From NCBI GenBank assembly GCA_965279565.1, contig OZ257249.1, positions 2,232,001-2,296,000 on the forward strand: a stretch of DNA of 64,000 nt, read 5' to 3'. This stretch comes from Tagaea sp965279565. GTDB taxonomy: Bacteria; Pseudomonadota; Alphaproteobacteria; CACIAM-22H2. Shown piece by piece: positions 32,442 through 40,319 of the stretch. How positions within the stretch are numbered: position 1 is the stretch's first letter; every line of letters starts with the position of its first letter. The position numbers and the translations under genes are program-made. A model generated the notes under the pieces. That model did no database searches and had not been told where the DNA came from. It saw only the letters and a list, made by a program, of their open reading frames with translations.

Positions 32442-32927
32442 TCAGCCCAGCGACACGCAGCACAGCAGGATGTCGGGCCGGTCGCCGTCGTCGGACAGCG
32501 GCAGCACGATGCGGCGCGCGTAGCGGAAATCGCGGTTGGGGTAGGCGAGCGGCATGTCGAGCGTCATCGGCGTACCGGTTCGCTCGGCGGCATCCAGCCA
32601 TTCGACGATGGGGCCGACCCGCTCGGGCGACAGCACGTCGTCGAGGAAGCGGTGCGTGACGTCGGCGCCGATCGCGTTGACCAGCTCGGTACCGACCAGC
32701 CGGTAGCGGTAGCGCGGCCGCGCGGTCTCGGGCGCGCGCACGATGTCGTGCAGGATCAGGTAGGGCAGGATGCAGCGGTCGATCTCGACCATGTCGATGT
32801 CGCGGCGCGATGGCATCGCGCGCCCGGCGCATTTCGAGTGCCAGTAGGCATGGATCTTCTCGAGCATTGGCTCGCGCCCGCCGAAGGGTACCTGCCCGGG
32901 CGGGACTGCATCGATATGGCCGTTCAT
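32442..32927 (-). CDS. PAS_5 domain protein
   Basis: This 161-residue protein matches the pattern of the alphaproteobacterial PAS_5 family: MPSRRDIDMVEIDRCILPYLILHD followed by YRYRLVGTELVNAIGADVT, then RRIVLPLSDDGDRPDILL. These proteins are single PAS-like sensor or ligand domains of unknown role. The start is uncertain: GGAG lies 11 bases before the ATG at 32927, and the frame extends a further 43 codons upstream. It is convergent with the epimerase gene. Confidence 0.75.
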   Translation of the reverse strand: MNGHIDAVPPGQVPFGGREPMLEKIHAYWHSKCAGRAMPSRRDIDMVEIDRCILPYLILHDIVRAPETARPRYRYRLVGTELVNAIGADVTHRFLDDVLSPERVGPIVEWLDAAERTGTPMTLDMPLAYPNRDFRYARRIVLPLSDDGDRPDILLCCVSLG

Positions 32928-33127
32928 CCGGGGGAATTCTCCAAGGGTCGTCGCGAGCCCCGGAGATAAGGTTCTGCATCGCATATTGCAATGCAGCATC
33001 GTATGGAAATCCATATACTTTCGGCTATTCCGGATTGCCGCGGCGCCAAAAACCATAGGTAAAACATAGGTAGCCTAGGCGGCGCCTTCCGGCCTGCGCG
33101 TCTGCCATGCGCGACGCATATGGCCGA

Positions 33128-33202
33128 TGGTGCCGGGTGAGGGGATTGAACCCCCGACCTTCGGTTTACAAAACCGCTGCTCTACCGCTGAGCTAACCCG
33201 GC
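33128..33202 (-). tRNA. tRNA-Thr (anticodon UGU)
   Basis: The complementary strand folds as a tRNA. The acceptor GCCGGGT pairs with ACCCGGC (33132-33138 with 33196-33202) and the D-arm is GCTC/GAGC. The anticodon loop is TTTGTAA with anticodon TGT, and the T-arm is GGGGGTTCAATCCCC. The CCA end is encoded (33128-33130). It reads ACA threonine codons. The 27-43 pair of the anticodon stem is a G/A mismatch. No partial tRNA copy or integrase is near, so there is no sign of use as an integration site. Confidence 0.93.
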
Positions 33203-33259
33203 AGCGCGCGGGAAGATATCATCGATTTCGGGACGCGGAAGCCCCGATTTGGCGCGCGA

Positions 33260-34399
33260 TCAGCCGTAGAGATATCCGACCGGCTTGCCTTCGGTCCGGA
33301 GCGGGCGCGTCTCCGTGCGGGTGATGATCCGGCCGCCCAGCGCGTCGATCTCGTCGCGCTGTGCCGGCGTCCACCGGCGCAGGTTTTCCATGCCCTTGAG
33401 CAGGCCGAGGCGCAGGACCTGCGTGTTCTCGCCGATGCCGACGAGCTCGACCGAGTTGCGGCCGGCGGTCACGCAGTCGCCGGTCGCGAGTTCGAAGCGC
33501 TTGCCCGCGGCGTCCTTGAATTCCGCGGAGCCGCGGATGACGCGGTGGATGACGACCTCCGCCTTCGCGAAGGCGGAGATGTCCGCAGGGCCCGCCGCAC
33601 TCTTCGGCAGCAGCGGCTGGCCGCGCGGGTCGGTCGCCAGGATGTGGCCGGTCACCAGATGGCCGCTCGGGGTCTCGATCCCCAGATCGCGCACGAAGAC
33701 GGGCACGTCGGCACGGAGCGTCGCGGCCGGCAGCGGCCTGTAGAGTGCTTCCAGCGACAGCGGATCCTGCAGCCAGAAATCCGCGTCGGCCGGCCGGTCG
33801 TGCAGCGGGTGGCGCCAGGCAAGGCGCGGCGTATCGGCCTCGTCCACGCGGTCGCGGCGGACGATCGTCGGATTCGGAAACGTCGTCGGGTCGGTGATGA
33901 AGGCTTCGAGGAACTTGCCCGAGTAGCCGAGCGAAATCGGATCGGGCACGACCGTCTGCGGCGTCTTCAGGTTGTCGTCGGTGGGCAGGCCGGACCACGT
34001 GTAGAAGAGCTGGCGATGCACGATGGCGCTCTGCAGCATCGCGGCACCGGGGCCGACGTAAAAGAACCGCCCGTCGTAATCGAACGTGAACATGCCCGAC
34101 GTGACGAGCACGAGCTGGAAGCCGCCCGGCGGCAGATGGAGATGGAAGTCGGTCGGGCCGGTGTCCTGCCGGTGGATCGGCAGGTTCGTCGCGACCTCGT
34201 GCAGCAGGAACGTCTCGTTGTTCGCCTGGAAGCCCTTTTCGGCGCGGTTGTAGAGGGCCTGCGGGCGATAGGTCGCCGTGTATTCGGCATCCTTGTCGCG
34301 ATCGATGGCGACGAAATCCTGCCGGTTCAGGCGGATCGGATCGCCGCCGGGTCGCGCGAGGCCGGAAAGACTGAAATCGACCGCAGCATGCACGTTCAT
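33260..34399 (-). CDS. cupin-like protein of unknown function
   Basis: This 379-residue soluble protein has two beta-rich halves. The first contains DFHLHLPPGGFQLVLVTSG and FFYVGPGAAMLQSAIVHRQ, the spacing of a cupin metal-site barrel. The second contains FELATGDCVTAGRNSVELVGIG, which looks like a second cupin strand set. I do not recognise a named family; a bicupin oxygenase, isomerase or sensor is possible. GGAG precedes the ATG by 6 bases. Two identical 15-bp palindromes lie upstream, so it is probably tightly regulated. Confidence 0.65.
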   Translation of the reverse strand: MNVHAAVDFSLSGLARPGGDPIRLNRQDFVAIDRDKDAEYTATYRPQALYNRAEKGFQANNETFLLHEVATNLPIHRQDTGPTDFHLHLPPGGFQLVLVTSGMFTFDYDGRFFYVGPGAAMLQSAIVHRQLFYTWSGLPTDDNLKTPQTVVPDPISLGYSGKFLEAFITDPTTFPNPTIVRRDRVDEADTPRLAWRHPLHDRPADADFWLQDPLSLEALYRPLPAATLRADVPVFVRDLGIETPSGHLVTGHILATDPRGQPLLPKSAAGPADISAFAKAEVVIHRVIRGSAEFKDAAGKRFELATGDCVTAGRNSVELVGIGENTQVLRLGLLKGMENLRRWTPAQRDEIDALGGRIITRTETRPLRTEGKPVGYLYG

Positions 34400-34430
34400 G
34401 GCATTCTCCGTCCGTCCGGGATTTGATTTA

Positions 34431-34445
34431 TTGTGCGACGCACAA
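34431..34445. promoter_or_regulatory. palindrome TTGTGCGACGCACAA, copy 1
   Basis: This perfect odd palindrome (7-bp arms around one A) lies 32-46 bp before the start of the cupin-like gene, where a repressor would block RNA polymerase. An identical copy is at 34555-34569. The repeat of the same 15-mer in an AT-rich intergenic region supports an operator role. The regulator is unknown. Confidence 0.6.
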
Positions 34446-34554
34446 ATTCCGGATGCAACGTCAAATAATGTGCAGTATTCGGCGTGTTTGCCTTATTTTT
34501 AAGGCTTCAATGCAAATGTCGTCGTTCAACCGAAATGTACGCTTTTTGAGCATA

Positions 34555-34569
34555 TTGTGCGACGCACAA
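34555..34569. promoter_or_regulatory. palindrome TTGTGCGACGCACAA, copy 2
   Basis: This is the second exact copy of the 15-bp palindrome, centred 124 bp from copy 1 and 42 bp beyond the 3' end of phaZ. Two spaced operators suggest DNA looping or cooperative binding at the promoter of the cupin-like gene. I saw no third copy. Confidence 0.6.
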
Positions 34570-34610
34570 GCCGAAGATCGGCGCGACGTGCCTGATTTTT
34601 GGAAGGCCGG

Positions 34611-35849
34611 CTATTCGTTGGCCAGAATCGTGTTCCGCACCAGCGGGTAGATCTGTCCGGCCCAGCGCTTCCCGGCGAACACGCCGTAATGGCCCACGCC
34701 GGCCTGCATATAGTGTTTCTTGCGATAGGGACGCACGCTCGCGCACAGGTCGTGTGCCGCCAGCGTCTGCCCGATCGCGCAGATGTCGTCGCGCTCGCCC
34801 TCGACCGTGAACAGCGCGGTGCGGCGGATCGCCTTGGTGTCGACCTTGCGCCCGCGCCACTCGAGCTCGCCCTTCGCCAACTGGTATTTCTGGAACACCC
34901 GCTCGATCGTCTCGAGATAGAACTCGGCCGTCATGTCGAGCACGGCGAAGTACTCGTCGTAGAAGGCCTTGATCGTGCTGGCCTGCTCGTTGTCGCCCTT
35001 GGCGAGCGCGCGCAGCAGGTCGCCCTGCGCCTTGATGTGGCGCTCGGCATTCATGCTCATGAAGGCCGTGAGCTGCAGGAATCCCGGATAGACGCGCCGC
35101 ATGGCGCCGGGATAGCGCAGCGGCACGCGGCTGATCAGGTTGTTCTCGAACCAGCTCATCGGCCGGCCCGTGGCGAGCTTGTTCACCTTGGTCGGATTGA
35201 CGCGGCAGTCGACCGGCCCCGCCATCAGGGTAAGGCTGAGCGGCTGGGCCGGATTGTCGTCCTCCGCCATCAGTGCTGCGGCGGCCAGCACCTGCACGCA
35301 GGGTTGGCAGACCGCGACGACATGCGAGCCCGGCCCCATCTTCTCGAGGAAGCGCACGAGGTGCTCGACATATTCGTCGAAGCCGAAGCGGCCGTTCCAG
35401 ATGCCGACGTCGCGCGCGTTGTGCCAGTCGGTGATGTGGACGTCGTGGTCGGGCAGCAGCACGCGGACCGTGTCGCGCAGCAGGGTGGCGAAGTGCCCCG
35501 ACAGGGGCACAACCAGCAGCACCTTGGGCTGCACGGGCGCACCTTCCTTGACGAAGCGCAGCAGCGTGGCGAAGGGTGTTGCCGCCACCACTTCTTCGGT
35601 GACCGGCACCGTCTCGTTGCCGCACACGACTTCGTCGATGCCGAAGGATGGCCGGCGGTGGCTGAACGCCGCCCGGGTCATCATCTCGCACAGCGCGCTG
35701 ACCGCCCGCCACCGGTCGACGCTCGCGTCGCCGCCCAGCAGGAACCCCCTGCCGGCAGCCGCCGCCCAGACACGCATCGGGAGCATGACGTCGGCGGAAG
35801 ATTGATAGAGGGCGTACAACATTTGCGGCGACAGGCTCGGAATTTGCAT
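34611..35849 (-). CDS. phaZ: intracellular polyhydroxyalkanoate depolymerase
   Basis: The 412-residue protein follows PhaZ: MLYALYQSSADVMLPMRVWA at the N-terminus, PLSGHFATLLRDTVRVLLPDHDVHITDWHNAR, and AVCQPCVQVLAAAALM with the nucleophile Cys in place of the lipase Ser. The end is KKHYMQAGVGHYGVFAGKRW with the catalytic His. It degrades stored polyhydroxybutyrate granules. Start choice matters: the ATG at 35849 adds nine residues (MQIPSLSPQ) before the usual MLYALY start at 35822. The GST gene starts only 12 bp away on the other strand. Confidence 0.93.
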   Translation of the reverse strand: MQIPSLSPQMLYALYQSSADVMLPMRVWAAAAGRGFLLGGDASVDRWRAVSALCEMMTRAAFSHRRPSFGIDEVVCGNETVPVTEEVVAATPFATLLRFVKEGAPVQPKVLLVVPLSGHFATLLRDTVRVLLPDHDVHITDWHNARDVGIWNGRFGFDEYVEHLVRFLEKMGPGSHVVAVCQPCVQVLAAAALMAEDDNPAQPLSLTLMAGPVDCRVNPTKVNKLATGRPMSWFENNLISRVPLRYPGAMRRVYPGFLQLTAFMSMNAERHIKAQGDLLRALAKGDNEQASTIKAFYDEYFAVLDMTAEFYLETIERVFQKYQLAKGELEWRGRKVDTKAIRRTALFTVEGERDDICAIGQTLAAHDLCASVRPYRKKHYMQAGVGHYGVFAGKRWAGQIYPLVRNTILANE

Positions 35850-35861
35850 TTCCCGGCGGGC

Positions 35862-36518
35862 ATGGCCGAAGCTTCTCTCACAGTCAGTAGCAAGAACTAT
35901 TCCTCTTGGTCTTTGCGCGGCTGGCTGCTGTGCAAGATGGCCGGACTGGATTTCGAGGAGAAATTGGCGCCGCTGGATGATCCGGCGACCCGCGCCGAGC
36001 TCCTGCACCTGTCCCCGTCCTTCCTGGTGCCCTGCCTGGAGCACGGGCCGGTCAAGGTCTGGGACACGCTTGCGATCGCGGAATACCTGCACGAGCTGAA
36101 GCCCAAGGCCGGCCTGTGGCCGACCGACCCGGTCGCCCGGCCGCATTGCCGCGCGGTCTGCGGCGAGATGCATTCGGGCTTCGCGAATCTCCGCTCGGCC
36201 CTGCCGATGAACCTCAAGGTCCGGCACGAACGGTTCAAGATCTGGGCAGGTGCCCAGGCCGACATCGACCGCGTCACCGCGATCTGGCGCGACTGCCTGC
36301 AGCGCTATGGTGGCCCGTACCTGTTCGGCAAGAAGCCGACCGTCGCCGACGCGATGTATGCGCCGGTTTGCACGCGCTTCGCCACCTACGACGTGCAGCT
36401 CGATCCGGCGTCGGCCGCCTATCGCGACCTGATGCTGAAATTCCCGCCGCTGGTCGAATGGACCGCGGCCGCGAAGGACGAACCCGACGACGTCGAGGAA
36501 CTGGACGTCGAGTTCTAG
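35862..36518 (+). CDS. glutathione S-transferase family protein
   Basis: The 218-residue protein has an N-terminal thioredoxin-like GST domain (NYSSWSLRGWLLCKMAGLDFEE, with a Ser-rich catalytic loop; SFLVPCLEHGPVKVWDTLAIAEYL supplies the cis-Pro and glutathione loop). The C-terminal helical domain contains PYLFGKKPTVADAMYAPVCTRF. It conjugates or reduces electrophiles using glutathione. It is divergent from phaZ with almost no intergenic space, so its promoter must lie within phaZ coding DNA or be shared. Confidence 0.9.
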   Translation: MAEASLTVSSKNYSSWSLRGWLLCKMAGLDFEEKLAPLDDPATRAELLHLSPSFLVPCLEHGPVKVWDTLAIAEYLHELKPKAGLWPTDPVARPHCRAVCGEMHSGFANLRSALPMNLKVRHERFKIWAGAQADIDRVTAIWRDCLQRYGGPYLFGKKPTVADAMYAPVCTRFATYDVQLDPASAAYRDLMLKFPPLVEWTAAAKDEPDDVEELDVEF

Positions 36519-37252
36519 CGGGTCCAGGCACCCGCACCGCCGCCGTCGGCCGCCTGCAGCAGCGTGACGTTCAGGGCCGTGCGGACGGCGAAGCCGTAGC
36601 GTTCGTAGAGCGCGATCGCGCCGGCGTTGTCGGCATAGACATGCAGGAACTGCCGGTCGCCGCGCGCGGCGATCCAGCGCATCATCTCGGCGAACAGGAT
36701 CTGCGCGTGGCCCTTGCCGCGATGGTCGGGATGCACGCACACGGCGCTGATCTCGGTGAAGCCGTCGAAGCGCATGCGTTCGCCCGCCATCGCCGCGAGC
36801 CTTCCGCCTTCGCGAATGCCGATATAGCGGCCAAGCTCATGCGTGCGCGCGAAGAACGGGCCGGGCTTGGTCAGCGCCGTCAGTTCCACCATCTCGGGCG
36901 CGTCGGCGGCACCCAGCGTCAGGAACGGCGCCGTCGGGGCCGGCGGCATGTCGCCGATCGCGACCATCTGCAGGACCTGCGCGGTGAACTTGACCGCGAG
37001 CCCGTCGACCGGCGGCGGCATGCGCGTCGCCGGCGTCAGCACCGCAGCCGGGCTTTCGCTTGCCAGCGCGCGCAGCTCGCCGAGCGCCTCCGGGCTTTCG
37101 TCGCGCAGTGCTGCGAAGGGCGCGATGGCGGGCAGATAGCGAAGTGTTCGCGGTCCGCCCTGCGCCAAATGGCGGTGGTTCGTCGCCAGCGACGCCAGGA
37201 TGGGGCTGTCGAGTGCGGCGGTTTCGCTTTCGGTCAGTCTGAAATCGGGCAT
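36515..37252 (-). CDS. GNAT family N-acetyltransferase
   Basis: The 245-residue protein has a C-terminal GNAT domain with the acetyl-CoA motif CVHPDHRGKGHAQILFAEMM and the ending YADNAGAIALYERYGFAVRT. The N-terminal 110 residues are less typical (a degenerate second GNAT half, as in FR47-like proteins). The acceptor substrate is unknown. Its last 4 bp overlap the end of the convergent GST gene. The ATG at 37252 is the first with a natural N-terminus; the frame extends 43 codons upstream. Confidence 0.87.
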   Translation of the reverse strand: MPDFRLTESETAALDSPILASLATNHRHLAQGGPRTLRYLPAIAPFAALRDESPEALGELRALASESPAAVLTPATRMPPPVDGLAVKFTAQVLQMVAIGDMPPAPTAPFLTLGAADAPEMVELTALTKPGPFFARTHELGRYIGIREGGRLAAMAGERMRFDGFTEISAVCVHPDHRGKGHAQILFAEMMRWIAARGDRQFLHVYADNAGAIALYERYGFAVRTALNVTLLQAADGGGAGAWTR

Positions 37253-37393
37253 GGCGGGCAAATTATTTGCGCGCGCGCGCGGCCGCAAGCCCGACCTGCG
37301 GCAATGCGGGCCGCCCCAATGTCGCCCCGTTGATACGTTCGGCGCGCACCGGGGAGCCCGCCCAGGGCCTCCCGGTGCCACCGTCCGGCGCCG

Positions 37394-38200
37394 TCAGGTG
37401 GCCCGCATGGTGTGCGCTTGCCCCGCGAGAACGGTGTCGTCGGCCGGTACCTGCCGGCGGCGGCGTCCCAGCAGCGGTTTCGTCACGTCGGCGAACGCGG
37501 CTTCGCGCGCCTCGGCGAGCAGTTCCCGGCGCGGCATCGTCGCGAGCAGGAATTCGTTGTCGTCGCGGTAGACCGCAAGCTCGTTGCGCCGGAAGCCGTA
37601 CCAGTCGAAGCCGTGGATGCGGAACGTCGAACGCTCGACGATCGAGACGGTCGCCTTGTAGCGCCAGTGCGTGGCGACGAAGAAGAGCGAGGCGCGCACG
37701 ATCGCCCGGTAGATCAGCGGATCGCCCGAGACGTTCATCCCGCCGCCCATCCACGCGATGTGGTCGGACCCCAGTTCGCTCGCCGACGGTGCCGTCACCT
37801 CGCAGCGCCGCCCTTCGCGGCGCATCTCCGAAGCCCGTTCGCCGTACCAGAAGGAAAGATCTTCCATCTCCTCCTTCAGCGTGCGTTCGAGCCAGATGCG
37901 CCTTGCGCCGACCATCGCGGTGGGCCGGTTCTCGCCGTGACGCGTCGCGATGAAGGCGACGAAGTCGGCCGGCCCGACATCGGGGTGGTAGGCCGTGTCC
38001 TGCACCGGCGGCATGCGGATCGCGGTACGCTTCTCGTCGGGCAGGCTTTCCCAGAAGCTCCGGATGTCCGACATGTCGCGGGAGACCGAGACGCGATAGC
38101 CGAGAGCCTCGAAGCTCCCGTTGATGCGGGCCCAGCTGCGGAACGCGAATTTGCGTTCGCAGGCGGATTTTTCCGGTTCGAAGGCGTCGATGAATTCCAT
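37394..38200 (-). CDS. unknown protein, possibly acyltransferase-like
   Basis: The 268-residue soluble protein begins MEFIDAFEPEKSACERKFAF. Its C-terminal part, HWRYKATVSIVERSTFRIHGFDWYGFRRN, resembles the last strands of GNAT-type or autoinducer-synthase-like acyltransferases, and PTAMVGARRIWLERTL could be a core strand. No clear acetyl-CoA P-loop (RGxGxA) is visible, so this is weak. It follows, in the same direction, the HTH protein at 39496-38393 with a 192-bp gap. A 36-codon ORF lies divergent at 38255. Function unknown. Confidence 0.65.
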   Translation of the reverse strand: MEFIDAFEPEKSACERKFAFRSWARINGSFEALGYRVSVSRDMSDIRSFWESLPDEKRTAIRMPPVQDTAYHPDVGPADFVAFIATRHGENRPTAMVGARRIWLERTLKEEMEDLSFWYGERASEMRREGRRCEVTAPSASELGSDHIAWMGGGMNVSGDPLIYRAIVRASLFFVATHWRYKATVSIVERSTFRIHGFDWYGFRRNELAVYRDDNEFLLATMPRRELLAEAREAAFADVTKPLLGRRRRQVPADDTVLAGQAHTMRAT

Positions 38201-38254
38201 TTGGCCGTCCTTTCCGTTTGGAGGGGCGGCAAACGGCCGTCGGAGAGCTACATC

Positions 38255-38365
38255 ATGGCCGGGACGGGCGGCGCGCCATTCGGTCCCGGGGGCATGCGGC
38301 CGCTGCCGACGAATCAGTGCGCGACCTGGCGCTTCAATAGCGAGGCTTCCGCAGGGCAGTTCTGA
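38255..38365 (+). CDS. candidate 36-residue peptide ORF
   Basis: The ORF reads MAGTGGAPFGPGGMRPLPT then NQCATWRFNSEASAGQF, with GGAGAG 7 bases before the ATG. It lies in the gap between two minus-strand hypothetical genes, one HTH-like and one weakly acyltransferase-like. It is Gly/Pro-rich at the start and has a single Cys. It could be a small regulatory or modified peptide or a chance frame; only start signal and position support it. Confidence 0.25.
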   Translation: MAGTGGAPFGPGGMRPLPTNQCATWRFNSEASAGQF

Positions 38366-38392
38366 TGGCTGTGGAAAACGCGCCGCCGCGCG

Positions 38393-39496
38393 TCAGTTCA
38401 GGTTCGGCGAGACCGAATCCTTGAGGATCTTCGACGTCGTGAGCACGAAGTGCCGGCCGTCGAGGCGGAACGGCATGGCGAGGCGTTCGTAGAGCGTCTT
38501 GCGGAAGCCGAAATCGACGCCGATGCGCGAGACGGTCGGACGCTCGTCGCGCGACGCCTTCACGATGTGCCGGTCGACCATGGCGGAATACTGGATGTGG
38601 TTCGTGCGGTCGAGCACGCGCATGCCGATCTCGGACTGGGTGGGCGCGTTGAATTTCGAGCCGATGTGGTAGCAGAAGGCTTCGCCCGAGCGCACGGAGA
38701 AGAGCGAGCTTTCGCCGTCGCTCAGCATGCGCACCAGATGCGACAGCGGATCGTCGAAGAAGCGCGATTCCAGCACGCGGCGCAGGTTCGCGTCGGCATC
38801 GCCGACCGCGACCTCCTCGTCGACCCAGCCGGCGGGCGTGCGCCGCGAGGCGCGGATGCGCCGTTCGACGATGCGCCGCGCATCGGAGAGCGATTCCAGG
38901 ACCGGCGCTTCGTCCTCGACATGGATCCGCACGCGGTCGTAGGGCATCGTCTCGAGCACGGCGAGCGCCTTGACGCAGGCCCGCGCGTCGACATGCGTGC
39001 GGTCGAAGGCGAGATAGCCGAAGCCGTCGCGCTCGCCCACGGCGATCCAGCCGTAGCCGCGGCACACATAGCCGATCGCGTTGCCGCGGTCGCCGGCCGG
39101 GATGCCGGCCACGCGCCGCGCCGTCGTCGCGAAATCGTCGACGACCGGAACGCACGTGCCGTCGTCGAGGCACCAGACCGGGCGGAACGGTTCGGGCTGG
39201 CGCACGCCGTTGGCGACCAGATCGCGCAGGTCGCCGATCTGCGCGCGGATCTCCTGCAGTTCGGGCGAGGACTTGGCCGTCGTGAGGCCGGGGAGGATTT
39301 CCTGAAGGAACTCGTCGGCATCGGGCAGCGTGCGCGCGACCTTGTAGACGAGCTCGATGTCGAGCTTGCGGGTCTCGCCCGATTTCAGTCGCTCGACCGA
39401 AATGGCGCTGCAGCCGCCGATCCGCGCGATCGCCTTAAGCGAAATGTGCCGCCGGGCCGCCGCCTGAAAGAACAGATCGCTGATTCTGGAGCGCAT
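38393..39496 (-). CDS. HTH (XRE-like) protein with unknown C-terminal sensor domain
   Basis: This 367-residue protein starts with a helix-turn-helix region, FFQAAARRHISLKAIARIGGCSAISVERLKSG, in the style of Cro/C1-type DNA-binding domains. The long remainder has CYHIGSKFNAPTQSEIGMRVLD and RRIVERRIRAS segments that read like a PAS-type ligand domain. No known family is recognised. It is probably a transcriptional regulator that senses a signal through its C-terminal part, and may control the gene at 37394 downstream. Confidence 0.7.
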   Translation of the reverse strand: MRSRISDLFFQAAARRHISLKAIARIGGCSAISVERLKSGETRKLDIELVYKVARTLPDADEFLQEILPGLTTAKSSPELQEIRAQIGDLRDLVANGVRQPEPFRPVWCLDDGTCVPVVDDFATTARRVAGIPAGDRGNAIGYVCRGYGWIAVGERDGFGYLAFDRTHVDARACVKALAVLETMPYDRVRIHVEDEAPVLESLSDARRIVERRIRASRRTPAGWVDEEVAVGDADANLRRVLESRFFDDPLSHLVRMLSDGESSLFSVRSGEAFCYHIGSKFNAPTQSEIGMRVLDRTNHIQYSAMVDRHIVKASRDERPTVSRIGVDFGFRKTLYERLAMPFRLDGRHFVLTTSKILKDSVSPNLN

Positions 39497-39586
39497 TTTC
39501 CGGACTTCGCTCTCTTTATTGCAGGAGCTAACGAAGCCTACGACAAAATCGACGGGATCGCCATAGAGCAGGCATCCCGCGCATGT

Positions 39587-40030
39587 TCAGCGCGGCGGAA
39601 TGCCGGGGGCGCCGGCAAGGCCGGCTGCCTGAATTCCGGTCAGCGCGCAGGCCTCGTCGCGGTCGCCGGTGTCGCCGGAGATGCCGACCGCGCCGACGAG
39701 GCTGCCGTCGCCGGCCAGGATCAGCACGCCGCCGGGCGACGGGATCGTCCGGCCGGCGCTTGCGGCGGAAATCGCGGTCAGGAAGGCCGGCGATTTGGCC
39801 GCGCGGTCGGCCAGTTCGCGGGTCCCGAACCCCATGCCGAGGGCGCCCCACGCCTTCCCGTAGGCGATTTCGAACCGCAGGATGCCCGACCCGTCCTCGC
39901 GCATCGCCGTCACGACATGACCGCCGGCATCGAGGACGACGACCGTCAGCGGGGCCAGTGCGAGGCGCCTGCCTTCCTGGAGGGCAACGGTGGCGATCTT
40001 GGAGGCAGCGGACAGCGTCAGGTTCGGCAT
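39587..40030 (-). CDS. GlcG/HbpS family heme-degrading-like protein
   Basis: The 147-residue protein matches the GlcG/HbpS pattern: LDAGGHVVTAMREDGSG, AYGKAWGALGMGFGTRELADRA, SPGGVLILAGDGSLVGAVGISGDTGDRDEACA. Members bind haem or cobalamin or sit in glycolate and diol operons; the function is mostly unclear. The ATG at 40030 gives a typical family N-terminus (MPNLTLSAASKIA); the frame continues 31 codons upstream. Confidence 0.85.
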   Translation of the reverse strand: MPNLTLSAASKIATVALQEGRRLALAPLTVVVLDAGGHVVTAMREDGSGILRFEIAYGKAWGALGMGFGTRELADRAAKSPAFLTAISAASAGRTIPSPGGVLILAGDGSLVGAVGISGDTGDRDEACALTGIQAAGLAGAPGIPPR

Positions 40031-40203
40031 GCGGGCGGTCTCCGGGGCGTTGGGATGGATGTAGTACTCTGTGAATAAACGATATTTCTGGAAACCGGGC
40101 GCGGCGCGGGCTACGGATTGCATCTGCGGATACCGGCGTTCGCGCGGTGCCCGAGTGGGCCCCGTGCAAACACTATCAGTGTGGCATATGGTTTCACGCG
40201 CGG

Positions 40204-40216
40204 ATTGTCATACAAT
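40204..40216. promoter_or_regulatory. ATTGT-N3-ACAAT palindrome before the Phn-type transporter operon
   Basis: ATTGTCATACAAT is a perfect 5-bp inverted repeat with a 3-bp spacer, 104 bp before the binding-protein gene at 40320. TTGTNNNACAA-like sites are typical operators of GntR-FCD and related regulators. The rest of the 289-bp gap between the GlcG-like gene (40030) and 40320 shows no gene that I can support. Confidence 0.45.
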
Positions 40217-40319
40217 TGGAACAGATCGGACATAAAGCGGCGTCAGGTTCCGGAATATGAGCAAGGCGCCCGAACGATCCAATCACGAACGAACCCACCC
40301 AAATGAGGCGAGGCAGAAA

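Noticed and set aside
33128..33202. tRNA-Thr as a phage or island attachment site
   Set aside because: No integrase, no repeat of the tRNA 3' end and no composition change are seen beside it.
34423..34650. Plus-strand frame across the twin-palindrome region
   Set aside because: It has no ribosome-binding site, odd Cys/Arg-rich content, runs into the phaZ end and contains the palindromes; a regulatory gap is more likely.
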